Of a stretch of DNA of 42,653 bases, positions 1 through 12,027 are shown piece by piece. Numbering within the stretch: the stretch's first letter is position 1; every line of letters starts with the position of its first letter. The notes below the pieces were generated by a model. That model saw only the letters and a program-made list of their open reading frames with translations. It ran no database searches and had not been told where the DNA came from. The position numbers and the translations under genes are program-made. The DNA is from Emiliania huxleyi CCMP1516 (lineage: Eukaryota; Haptophyta; Isochrysidales; Noelaerhabdaceae), in contig NW_005200701.1 in assembly GCF_000372725.1 (NCBI RefSeq), positions 112,138 to 154,790 on the forward strand, written 5' to 3'.

Positions 1-429
1 CTCCGCCTAGGACCCCCCCCCCCCCCCCTGCTGCTCGCGTATGAGTCGCATGCAGCGCTGCTCTGCGAGAGGGCTGGCGGGGAAAGTGGGCTGTGGGGGC
101 GCGCGCTGCCGCTGGGGCCCACGCCGCTCTCCGCGTCCTGCGCTGACTGCGCTCGCCCTTGTCGACGTGTGTTTTGTCGTTTGAGTTTGAATATAATGCA
201 AAATCACGGGAAAATCACGGGGGGGGCAGCGTGGCCCGACCCGCGCGACGGCCCCCTGCGCGGCCCTGGCCAGTGGCCTGCGGCTGGCCTGCGCTAGCCG
301 CTAGCTGCCGCCTGCGGCGCCCGGGTCGCGGGTGTGCGGGTGGGGCTGGGGGGGCTCTGGGGGAGCGCGGGGGCCCTTGGGTACATCTCTCCGCTCGCTA
401 CCTCACACGCTCCGCCGTCGTCCGGCCAT

Positions 430-471
430 GGATGGTTCGATGGAGCTCGGGCGAGCTCCATCGAACCATCC
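430..471. repeat. Perfect 42-bp palindrome
   Basis: Two 20-bp arms, 430-449 and 452-471, are exact reverse complements separated by only 2 nt. The arm begins GGATGGTTCGATGG. It could be a cruciform-forming site, the junction of a small inverted duplication, or a read-chimera artefact. Confidence 0.9.
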
Positions 472-1118
472 AACTCCGGTCACCGGGTCTGAAGCGCGCT
501 CAGCCTCAGGAGGTACCAAAGCGCGCGAATTCTGCATGCCTCGCTGCACCGCTGGCTTGACTGAATCAGGCAGCAGCAGGCTGCTGCTGGTGCTGCTGCC
601 ACAGCAGTCTGCTGCGGCCCTAATACGCAAGTTAATGACTAGCAGCACTGCCGGGGGCATACGAGCCGCCACAGCCGGTGTGCGGCCGTGCACTGCCACC
701 TGCCCGCGCTACGCACAATGTGCGCTCGCATTGGATGAGCCCTGCTGATGGACCTGCGTCGCCTAGCTGCACACGAGAGCAATGCCGCAGGCGGCGGCCG
801 TGGCATACACTGCGAGCACACTCGGTGCAGCTGCGAGGTGCAGCGGAAGAGCACGTCGTTCCTGCCTCTGACGCCACTCTCGCGGCTTGCAGCGCGTCAC
901 TCGCGCATGCTCTCCAGGAGCTATGGCGGGCGCGTGTGTGGGGGGCTGTGTAGAGCCTGTGTTTGGCCGCGCGGCGTTCTGACCCGTTTACTATCAGTAT
1001 CATGCCCGGGCCACAAAAAATCGCACACGGGTAGCGGCTCAGGGGCCCAGTAACTCGCGGAATCGCCAAATGTCACAACCTGCGCCACCCAGGGCTGGAC
1101 CTAGTCACTCGTAGGTCC

Positions 1119-1194
1119 TCACATCCGCCTTCTATCCGGGGCCGGGGGAGCTAACCGCTAAGAAGCGCACCCAGCGGGCCGGATGATCGGGATC
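1119..1194 (+). repeat. Dispersed repeat F, copy 1
   Basis: The segment ending AGCGGGCCGGATGATCGG recurs at 34118-34177 in the same orientation, inside a MITE, and at 39222-39299 in the opposite orientation. All copies share the string of about 35 bp beginning AGAAGCGCACCCAG. This is probably a fragment of the same small transposon family. Confidence 0.75.
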
Positions 1195-1446
1195 CGGGCT
1201 CGCGAGCAAAGCTAATCCTAGCGGGACGCCGGGACCTCATTCGACCGGACGCGGACACTCGACACGACGCACAGAGCTCAGAGCCGCGTTACCCGTCAGC
1301 GGACACGAGTGCACGGGACGTACTACAGACTCAAGACAGACCACACACCCGACGCCGCGCGCTGGCGTCGGACCTGTGTGGCTCGGCTTGCTTTGGAGCT
1401 CTCAGAGCTCCACATGCCGCGCGCGTCGATCCCTTTCAATCTTCCC

Positions 1447-3390
1447 TCAGGCGTAGGCGGGGCCCGCCGCTGTTTGCGTCGCCTGCGAGGATGCGAGCTC
1501 CTGGTCGAAGCGGAACTCTCTCTGCCTTAGGTCAGCCTGCTTTGCTGCCTTGCTCTTGTGCCGCCGCCAGAGGCAGCAGCCCGCGATGGCGACGAGCATC
1601 AACACGAGGAAACCGATGACGCCACCAGACTCGGCCGGATGCTCCCTCACAAACTCCTCGCCGCCGGCCACCACCTGCCCGATCCCATCGGCGATGATGC
1701 CCAGGCCAGACGGCGGCGAGGAGGGCGGTGCCGGCGGTGGCGCCGGCGGTGAGGGCGGCGTCGAGGGTGGCGGGGGCGTGGGAGGAGAGGGCGGCGGAGC
1801 CGACGGCGGCGGCGGAGGTGGCGGCGCCGCAGGCGACGGCGGGAGCGGCGGGAGTGGCGGAGGCGCCGGGTCCGCGATGCAGCAGCCGGTGCAGTTGCAG
1901 CCGAGATTGGCGTGGGTCATCCCGCACGACTGGATGGCGGCGAAGGTCGCGCAAGTGGCGGCGGGGCTGATGCTCGTGGGACAGGGCTGCGCGCACTCGG
2001 GGGCTGCCGTAGGCGGGAACGGTGGTGGCATCAACGCATGCGGCGGCGCGGTCGGCGAGGGCGAGGCATCGGGCAATGGTGAGGGCAAGGCGTCGGGCGA
2101 TGGCGACGGTGAGGCATCTGGAGAGGGCGACGGCGACGCTTCCGAAGACTCTAGCTGATGCAAGCAGGCTTCCACCGCCGCATCCCACTCACAATGAAGG
2201 TTGGCCGCCGTGGCGCAGTCGCTCTCGGTGCCGAGCTCTTCGCAGTGCTCCTCGTGATGCAGGCACGCGACCTTTGGGGGGGCGGGGGGGGGGGGGGGGG
2301 TCCAGCTGTTGTGAGCCGCGAGCGAAGGCAGGCTCACAGGTTATTGGCCGTCTGGTTCCGTGGCAGTGCTAGGCTGCGCCATTCTACGCTGCGGGATCTG
2401 CCGTACGAAGGTTTCTCTACATGGCCAGACCTCGTCCTCATGCCACTCGCAGTGCAGCGTGGGGTCGGAGGCGGCGCATTCCGCCTCGGAGCCCAGGTCA
2501 TCGCAGTGCATCGACGCCGTTGGCAGAGGGCTGGGCAGCGGCGACGGTGATGCATCGGGCAGCGGCGCAAGCGAGGAATCGGGCGACGGTGAGGGCGATA
2601 CCAACGCCGCCGAGCCCTCCTCCCTGCAGAGGGGGATGTCGCAGTCCTGGGAAGAAAAACCTCACCTCAAGTCGCAGTTCTGGGGCGGCGGTGAGGTTTT
2701 GCGTGCATACAATCTCACAGAGTCGTGTATGGCTGCTTCACTGAATGCACCGAGTGCACCAAGCGTGGGCCGCGGGCCAGCGTCAGAGAACGGAGATAGC
2801 AGATTCCTTACAGCAGCTAGGTCACGCTCCTCCCAACGCACATCGGGGTCGGTGGTGTAGCACCACGCCGTGGGCTCACTGCGGTCTGGGTTGCGGCAAA
2901 AGTTGTGCTCCTCGATTCCAGCCGCAGGGTACACCTCCTCTGTCACGTGCGTGTGATTGTGCGGCACATGCTCGCTCCACAGCTGACAGGTCAGCCCGCT
3001 CTTGGTGATGCTCACGTTGCCACGGTAGTCGCATGCGTCGGCGGCGCTGCCGAGCAGACGGCAGTTGCTGACAGTGGTTGACGCCGGGCAGGGCGGCGGC
3101 GGGTCTCCAAGCGCTCGCATGTGGCCGGGAACGTAGGTACGAGGCTGCCGCCTTCGTGGCCAAACTTTTACTGCGTTGTGATTTCTTGGGACGTCGCGAG
3201 CGACTGTTTGTTGTGAACGGCTGGTAGCATGGGGTGGCGGCGGCGGCATGGGCGATGGTGGCGATGGTGCGGGTGGCGATGGGAGAGGGCCGCCGCGGGC
3301 CTCCCCCAGCCCCGCGGGCGCCGCGTTCTTTTGACGGGCAACGTTCGAAGGCTTGGCCATGCACCCGAGCCAGCGAGTGACCGCCTCCAC
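1447..3390 (-). CDS. Kringle-domain single-pass membrane protein, 5' end incomplete
   Basis: Three exons can be joined in frame: 2830-3390, 2431-2646 and 1447-2271. Exon 1 carries a Pro-rich stretch and then a kringle: Cys, DYRG, SGLTCQLW, PHNH, NFCRNP, WCYTTDP and RWE. The last half-motif CDIPLC opens exon 2. Intron 1 (2647-2829) is best explained as GA-AG (GAG|GAGCG to CCCAG|GACTG). Intron 2 (2272-2430) is GT-AG. Exons 2 and 3 each supply one copy of a Cys module (C-x2-LG-x-E-x2-C ... LHCEW ... C). Long Pro/Ser stalks, a Cys cluster, one membrane segment (GVIGFLVLMLVAIAGCCLW) and a short basic tail follow. Kringles usually bind proteins at the cell surface, so an outside-facing adhesin or receptor is likely. 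No signal peptide is visible, so an upstream exon is probably missing from this model. Confidence 0.8.
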
Positions 3391-3458
3391 TGGACGGCCG
3401 ACTACCAGAACCTTTGGCGCTAAGAGCTCGTATTAGACTTCCCGAAAGCCGGCACAGA

Positions 3459-3650
3459 ATGCGGTTTCCCAGCGCTGCCACCGCCCTGCTGTCGCTGCTG
3501 CCCGCGCGGGCAGATGCGTGCGCCGAGGTCGTCCTCACCGGCCGAGTCGGAAACTACACCACCGGCGCCATTCCAGCAGAGGGTGGCCCGAACGCGAACG
3601 CCACCCTCTGCATCGACGGATCGACCGTGCGTGTTATCAAGACCGATGTG
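3459..3650 (+). other. Possible signal-peptide exon, unassigned
   Basis: A plus-strand frame starts with a signal-peptide-like stretch (MRFPSAATALLSLLPARADA) followed by a short segment with two N-glycosylation sequons (NYT, NAT) and a few Cys. It then runs into unrelated sequence upstream of the reverse transcriptase remnant. It may be the first exon of a secreted protein cut off by retroelement insertion, or chance. I do not recognise the product. Confidence 0.25.
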
Positions 3651-3979
3651 ACACAACAGACGACACATACTTTATATTCTCCCACCCGCCGGGACGCAAA
3701 ACGCTCTCGACGAGAGCCACAAAGAAGGCGTCCACACAGCAAGCCGCTCGGTCGATCACGTGGCTCGCTCGATGCCGGCGGGAGCGCATGGCGCAGCGCG
3801 CACGCCTTGGACGGTGGCGAAGCCAAAAACACCGATGGTGGCCGTCCGCTGGCGTGAGCGGCGGATAGCCTTGATCCCGCGCCGTCGGTGGGCTGCTACA
3901 GTACGGGACACGGGTACGGCTTTCCGGCCGGCATCGGCCCCTGCATGCTTGTCGGCTGCGGTAGCCGTCAGCCGCCGCG

Positions 3980-5440
3980 CTCTGGGGCGACCTCCAGCTG
4001 CTCGGGATCGAGAAGCGAGACGACAAGGGCAACGTCACCGGCACCCGCCCCATCGGCATCCCTGCAGCCATCCGCCGCCTCGCCAACCGGGTCCTCATGA
4101 AACACCGCAGCTCTGACATGTGCGACCTGCTCACCGGCCGCACCGCCGACTCGCGCCGCCTCATCGTCGACGACATGCGCGAAATCTGCCGCCGCCCGCT
4201 CGCGGAAGGCGGCCTGGGCATGTCGGAGGAGGAGGCGGAGGCGCGTGTCAAGGCCTGCAACGTCCCTCTACAGGTTGGCGTGGGGCTTGCACAGGCGGCG
4301 CCGAGGTCGCCGTGCAGCTTCTGTCAGAGCACCTGCGGCGCAACCCGGGCCACGCCGTCGCCTCGGACGACAAGAAGTCAAGAACGGCTTCAACTCCATC
4401 TCACGAGAGGCCATCTTCGCTGGCCTGCGTCGCTGGTACCCCGAGCTCATCCCCACGGTGGCGCTGTGGTACAAGGTCCCGCGCCGCCTCTTCCTCTTCA
4501 ACGAGGAGGCGCGAGACGGCGACGGCAACGTCTTCATGTCGGCCGAGGGATGCGCGCAGGGGGACCCGCTCGGACCGTTCCTCTTCGCCATCGGCTACCA
4601 CTGGACGCTGCTCGAGATGCAGGTGTGCAACCCGTCCGCCTGCTGGGAATGGGGACCAGCCCTCCATGGATGACACCTACGTCGCGGACGCGCCGAGGCC
4701 CGCGCTCGAGGCGATGCTCGAAGGCGACGCCCTCGCTCAGAAGTGGAGCGGGGTGAAGAGCAACGTCAGCAAGCGTCAGATCTGGGCTCCCGACCCCGCG
4801 TCGCTCGAGGCGGTGCGCGACTACCCGAGCGTGAGGGGCACGCCGGCGGCGCCTCCCGATGGCAAGTACGCGGGCGGCACCCTGCGAGGCATCCGGGTGC
4901 TCGGGGCGTACCTCGGCGACGACGAATGGCGGAAGACGGAGCTCGTGGCGAGAGTCGAGAGGGCGCTCAAACCGCTCGAGGGCATCCTCAAGCTGCGCGA
5001 CAAGAAGGAGATCCACACGGCGCAGCAGGTGACGCAGGTCCTGCTGCGCTTCTGCAGCAACACGACGCTCACCTTCTTCCTTCGCGCCATGCCGCCGTCG
5101 GTCACCCTCCCGGCCGCTGAGAGGCACGACGAGCTGATATTGACACGGCGCTATACAAGCTCGTCGGCGGGGCGCGGGTCGGCGCCGCCGGCACGTGCTG
5201 GGAGCGCGCGCGTGCAAGCAGGCGCGCCTGCCCGTCAAGATGGGCGGCATGGGCCTCACCAGCGCCGTCGACATCCGCGAGCCGGCGTGGATTGGCACGT
5301 GGGCGCTCGTCGCCGGGCCCATGCGCCAGCTGCATGCTCCTTTCCGCGACCTCGACGTGAGCAAGGCGCCGGGCTCCGATTTCGACGAGCTGCGGGCGCG
5401 GCGCCGCTGCCGATCGCATCGTTGGGCAACGGGCCGCTGC
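3980..5440 (+). pseudogene. Non-LTR retrotransposon reverse transcriptase, decayed
   Basis: Reverse transcriptase motifs appear in order but in different frames. GTRPIGIPAAIRRLANR lies near 4030-4095 (frame 2). FNSISREAIFAGLRRWYPEL and the hallmark GCAQGDPLGPFLFAIGYH lie at about 4385-4610 (frame 3). The catalytic box appears as SMDDTYVAD near 4664 (frame 1), with first residue Ser where Tyr or Phe is usual. Thumb-like sequence continues to about 5150. LPVKMGGMGLTSAVDIREPA near 5230 is back in frame 2. At least three frameshifts make this a dead copy. The motifs fit LINE-type elements whose C-terminal nuclease part is seen at 38-39.2 kb, though the two pieces need not be the same family. Confidence 0.85.
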
Positions 5441-5574
5441 GCGACCCGTGGGCCGACCCCGCCACCGCCTTTGCGGCGGCGCCGCGCCAGCCCGCCGCGC
5501 CCGCGCCGCTCGGCATCGGCGGCGCCGCGACGCTGTGACGACGGCGTTGCCGCTGCCTGGCTTTGGCCCCTCTA

Positions 5575-6107
5575 GCGTGTGGAGGTAGTAGTGATGCCAC
5601 AGCGGGGCGGGCGAGGCTATCGGCCCGCAGTGCGAGGGTCGCTTAGTGCGAGCCCTCGCACCGCGGCTTCGCCTCGCTCGGCCACGCACTGGCGCGCAGA
5701 CGCGGGCTTGTTCCTCCCCTGTGCCCCGAGAGTGTCTAGCGCCTCGTCATGTGTGAAGAAGCGTGCCGGCAATGTTTTACCGCCCGGCCACATTTTTGTT
5801 GTAACGGATTTAATATTGCAATTTGCGGAACGCACGTCGCGGTCATGCAAATCGCGCACTCCACCCGCCGAGCACCGCGCCGGCTGCAGCCAGCTCGGCC
5901 GCGGGCCCGGGTTCGCCCCCCCGCCCCCCCCCCCCCCCCCCGCTCTGACCTCCACCGACGTCTCAAACAAACAGCGACAACGCCCACGCACACATCTCAG
6001 TGCATGATGACCCTCCGGCGAGCGTGTCCTCGACGGAAGCTCCCAAGCTTCACCCAGAGAGAGAGTCCGCAGGGTGGTGGCCACGCGCTTCTTCTGAGCA
6101 GCTCGCG
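5575..6107. other. Gene-free spacer
   Basis: No supported gene lies between the retroelement remnant and the 3' end of the ankyrin gene. It contains a short AT-richer patch at about 5795-5830 and a poly-C tract at about 5925-5941. Confidence 0.5.
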
Positions 6108-8147
6108 CTATGAGCGCTGGGCCGCCTCCGCTGCCATCCTGGCCGCGGTCGCCCTGGCCATCGCAGCGGCTGCAGCAGCACGCCGCGCCTCTGCAGCGGC
6201 CGCCGCCTCCTCGAGGGCCGCCTCGCGCCCCTCACGCGCCGCCGTGGCCTCCTCCATCGCCGCCTTGGCCTCGTCCAGCGCCGCCCTGGCCTCCGCCTGC
6301 GCCGCCCTGGACTCCGCCCGTGCAGCCTCGGCCACAGCCAGCGCCGCCACGGCCGCCGCCTCGGCCTCCTGCTCCGCCTCCGCCTCCTCCTCCGCCTCGT
6401 CCGCCTCAGCGTCCAAGCGTGCCGCTTCGGCCACCTCGGCCGACGCCGCGGCCTGGCTCTCCGCCATGATGCCGAACCGCATCCTCTCCTCGGTGAGCGT
6501 CTCGAGAAGCCGGAGGATCCTCGCCTCCTCGGCCTTCTTCGCCGCCTCGGCTGCGTCTGCCTCCGACGGCGCCTCGATGCCCTCCTCGGGCTCCTGCGAC
6601 GGCCCCGTCCTGCCCGCCCCGCCGCCCTTCTTCTTCTTCTTCTTCTTGCCCTTCTTGCCCTTGGCGCGCTTCTCCGCCTCGACCTCCGCCAGCAGCTCCT
6701 CAGCGTGCCGCGCCGCCTCCTTCTCCTCCGCCGCCCTCTGCGCCGCCCTCTCCGCCGCGCCCGCGGCCCACGCCGCCTCCGCCGCCGCCTTCTCCGCCGC
6801 CTTCTCCGCCGCCGCATGCTCCGCGAGGGCGCGCACGCACTCGGTGTGGCCCTGCTTCTTGGCAAGCTGCACGACCATCTGCTTCTTGGCACGACCATCT
6901 GCACTGCACAGCGTCACGTCTGCGCCCGCCCGCAGCAGGCAGAGAAGGGCGGCGGGGTGGCCGTGGTAAGCGGCCAAACTCAGTGCGGTGTAGCCGTTGT
7001 TGGACTGAAGATTGATCTCCGCGCCGTGCTGCAACGCCAACTCGACCAGCTTCTCGCGGCCATTCGCGGCGGCGAGACTTAGCGCGGTGGCGCCACTGCT
7101 GGTCTGCAACAAGACATCCGCGCCGCGCTGGAGCAGCGCCTCGGCCAGCCCCTCGCGGCCACGCGTCATTGCGAGCAAAAGCAGCGTCATGCCGCTCACA
7201 GGGCCGCTCGAAAAGACGTACTCGAACGCCGCGTCGACCCGCCCGCCACCGTCGAGCCACGCCAGCACAACCGCCTCGTCGCCGTCCTCAGCCGCGTCCA
7301 CAACCTCCTCTGGCACCGCACCGCCGCTGCTCGGCTTGGCCTCCGCGCCTCCCTCGCCGCTCGAAGCAGAGGCCGCGGCACTCGCACCCGCCGCGCCTGC
7401 GCCGCCTGCCTCGGCCGACGGCGCCTTGCTCCGGCGCGCAGCCACCTCCCCGAGGTACGTCTTGAAGGCCTGGACGCACTCGGCGTGGCCCTTCTCCTTG
7501 GCCAACTGCAGCGCCGTCGCGCCCGCCGCATCGCGCAACGTCATGTCCGCGCCCGCCCGAAGAAGGCGGAGCACGACGGCGGGGCGGCCGTAGAAAGTGG
7601 CGATAATCAGTGCGGTGCCACCGTTCTTGTCTTGCAGGTCGATCTCCGCGCCACGCCGCAGCAGCAGATCGACCACCCGCTCGTGGCCGTAGCTGGCGGC
7701 GTACATCAGCGCGGTGCCACCGAAGCTGTTCTGCAGGTTGATCTCCGCTCCGTGCTGCAGCAGCAAGTCCACCATTCGCTCGCGGCCGCCGTTGGCTGCA
7801 GTGTTCAGCGCAGTGGTGCCGCAACTGGTTTGCAGGTTGATGTCTGCGCCACGATTCAGGAGGAGCTCGACAATCTGCGCGTGCCCGTTCCGTGCGGCGA
7901 ACATCAGCAGGGTGCATGGAATCTTACCGCCGCCGCCCTCACCTTCAGCATCGAAGAGAGTGTCGGCCTTCCCGCCTTCATTCAGCCACGATCGCACTGT
8001 TCCCAAGCGGCCGTCTTTCACCGCCTTGAGGACGTTCTTCGGGAATTCACCACCCGGCGCGCTGTCAGCAGACGGCGGCGACGGCGGCGTGCGGCGCGCG
8101 GCGTTGGCGCGGGAGCGCGAGGCGGGCATGAGGGTATCTCCCACCAC
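6108..8147 (-). CDS. Ankyrin-repeat protein with duplicated ankyrin module and coiled-coil tail
   Basis: An uninterrupted 679-residue frame. Residues of about 75-235 form ankyrin repeats with the classical TALxxAAxxGHxxxVxLLLxxGA pattern. A second module at about 280-445 repeats the same layout. Each module starts with a VLKAVKDGRLGTVRSWL-like helix pair and ends with an AKxxGHxECVxA helix. The C-terminal third is Ala/Glu/Arg-rich and probably a long coiled coil, broken near residue 510 by a Lys cluster that could act as a nuclear signal or bind nucleic acid. Ankyrin proteins of this kind are scaffolds, and no enzyme domain is visible. The start at 8147 is the first Met in the frame, and a second Met lies six codons downstream. 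DapL ends 228 bp upstream on the same strand. Confidence 0.85.
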   Translation of the reverse strand: MVGDTLMPASRSRANAARRTPPSPPSADSAPGGEFPKNVLKAVKDGRLGTVRSWLNEGGKADTLFDAEGEGGGGKIPCTLLMFAARNGHAQIVELLLNRGADINLQTSCGTTALNTAANGGRERMVDLLLQHGAEINLQNSFGGTALMYAASYGHERVVDLLLRRGAEIDLQDKNGGTALIIATFYGRPAVVLRLLRAGADMTLRDAAGATALQLAKEKGHAECVQAFKTYLGEVAARRSKAPSAEAGGAGAAGASAAASASSGEGGAEAKPSSGGAVPEEVVDAAEDGDEAVVLAWLDGGGRVDAAFEYVFSSGPVSGMTLLLLAMTRGREGLAEALLQRGADVLLQTSSGATALSLAAANGREKLVELALQHGAEINLQSNNGYTALSLAAYHGHPAALLCLLRAGADVTLCSADGRAKKQMVVQLAKKQGHTECVRALAEHAAAEKAAEKAAAEAAWAAGAAERAAQRAAEEKEAARHAEELLAEVEAEKRAKGKKGKKKKKKKGGGAGRTGPSQEPEEGIEAPSEADAAEAAKKAEEARILRLLETLTEERMRFGIMAESQAAASAEVAEAARLDAEADEAEEEAEAEQEAEAAAVAALAVAEAARAESRAAQAEARAALDEAKAAMEEATAAREGREAALEEAAAAAEARRAAAAAAMARATAARMAAEAAQRS

Positions 8148-8205
8148 TTTTTGTGTGTGTGGAGAAATTTCCCTTCTCCTTACCTCTACCCCGTGGTGGT
8201 GTGCC

Positions 8206-8282
8206 TATCCCTGTGTGGTGGCGGCGTGCCGTTCTCCCATCCCTCCCTTGGGTTGCCTGTTTTCTTTCTTTCTTTCTTTCTG
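8206..8282 (+). repeat. Dispersed repeat with (CTTT)n tract
   Basis: ATCCCTGTGTGGTGGCGGCG followed by TGCCGTTCTCCCATCCCTCC and a TTTC microsatellite. The first half recurs at 39475-39520. The second half, including the CTTT run, recurs at 37965-38003. It fills most of the 228-bp spacer between the DapL stop and the ankyrin gene start. Confidence 0.75.
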
Positions 8283-8375
8283 GTGGTGTGCCGGCTCGCC
8301 CTCGCGCGCGGCGGCTGTCGCCGGGACGCTGCCGCCGGGACGCTGTCGGTGGGCGTCCTTCCCCGCGGGCCGCGC

Positions 8376-10982
<2,607 letters not shown>

Positions 10983-11037
10983 CGGAGGTGCACGATGCCG
11001 ACAGCAGCTGATCTCGAGCAAGCAGCGGGACCCGGAC

Positions 11038-11155
11038 TTGAGCACTTGAGCACTGGATAGGGTCGATTCCGCGTGGTACGGGATCCCTCGATCGTCCTCG
11101 CTAGTGTATTGGGGAAGGGGGGGGGGGGGGGGTCATAACAAACACATCCCAAGAA
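11038..11155 (+). repeat. Dispersed repeat A, copy 1
   Basis: Starts CTTGAGCACTTGAGCAC, contains ATAGGGTCGATTCCGC and ends with a G-run and GGTCATAACAAACAC. A second full copy is at 22321-22435, and the central block alone recurs near 22155-22175. The block resembles a tRNA B box (GGTTCGANTCC), so a tRNA-derived SINE is possible, but I found no convincing A box. It lies just upstream of the DapL start, within its likely 5' region. Confidence 0.7.
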
Positions 11156-11388
11156 AGAATGACGGCATGACGGGGACGCGCCGGTGCTACGGCGGCGGCG
11201 GCGGCGGCCGTCGAAAAGGCCAGGCGGCAGACGGCAGCGGCCACGGGTCGAGGGTCGTGCGTGATGCGGCCCACCCACAGGCCGGCCTCCTGCGGCATCA
11301 CTGTGGTACGAAAGAGCCACGCTGCGGGGGCCAGAGAGGAGAGACGCGACGCGTCCGCAAGAAAAATATGGAGGTCAGGGGCATAAAA

Positions 11389-11505
11389 ATGATCAGCACT
11401 CAGCCTTCCCTCCCCCTCCCGGATGGAAGTACTACCTGAGCTCGACCGTGCTTAACTTCGCTGTTCAGATGGGAAGCGGTGACCCACGGTGATATGGCCG
11501 ATCAT
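11389..11505 (-). rRNA. 5S ribosomal RNA
   Basis: Read on the minus strand, the 117-nt segment starts ATGATCGGCCATATCACC, contains the universal AGCGAAGTTAAGCACGGTC and CAGGTAGTACTTCCATCC, and ends GAGTGCTGATCAT. The first six bases pair perfectly with the last six (ATGATC with GATCAT), forming helix I. The transcript is followed at once by a T-run suitable as a Pol III terminator. CGGCCATA, GAAGTTAAGC and AGTACT are eukaryotic 5S landmarks, and the AAGTTAAGC block overlaps the internal Pol III A box. It is a single copy in this window, placed between DapL and the epimerase, not a tandem array. Confidence 0.88.
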
Positions 11506-12027
11506 GGAAGAGAAGCGCGAACGGTTAACTATGAAGGTCCGGCGGGTAAAAAAATATTGATTAAATTATTTGAAGATTTGATTGGGAAATTCTTTTTAAA
11601 GTTAATTATGCTGGTTGGATACTAGGCATCGGTCTATGGCTCAGATGGCCCGGGGGACCTTAATCACGAACCCTGCTCCTCCGTTTAAGGCGTTTTGAAA
11701 TTGGTGCACTCGCCACTCGCGAATCGCGGGCTCGCTGGTCCGAGGTCCCGATTCGCTTGAAGCGGTAAACAAAGTAATACTATGTGTACGTAATTATTTG
11801 AAACGAATCGCCGATCAAAACGAAACACGTCTAATCACCTCATTGAGCCGGGACCCGCCACGCCGGGCTCCGAGAAAGACGGCGAGCTGCAGCCTCGCCT
11901 CGACGAGGGTGATATCACGGGGGGGCGCCTCGCTGCACGCGCAGCTGCGGAACCCAGCGCTGGCCCCGAACTCGGGCAAGGTCATGCCAAGGTTGCCTAA
12001 TTACCGGGCCCGCGCACGGCCCATCGA
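11506..12027. other. AT-rich spacer upstream of the 5S gene
   Basis: No supported gene. About 11545-11620 is strikingly AT-rich (AAATATTGATTAAATTATTT) in an otherwise GC-rich window. The string TGGCTCAGATGG near 11637 resembles a tRNA A box, but no matching B box and no cloverleaf follow at the right distance. Confidence 0.45.

Larger units (their letters stand above)
1..1446. other. Gene-free GC-rich flank
   Basis: I recognise no gene on either strand. The open frames here are short, Arg/Ala/Pro-rich and show no domain, as expected by chance in DNA this GC-rich. The stretch holds a poly-C run near 14-28, a perfect palindrome at 430-471 and a copy of a dispersed repeat at 1119-1194. Confidence 0.6.

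Noticed and set aside
1550..2158. Gly-rich plus-strand frame
   Set aside because: It is the antisense shadow of the Pro/Ser-rich stalk of the kringle protein.
11637..11760. Possible tRNA (A-box-like TGGCTCAGATGG and a GGTCCCGATTC string)
   Set aside because: The spacing is about 110 nt and no acceptor or anticodon stem could be drawn.
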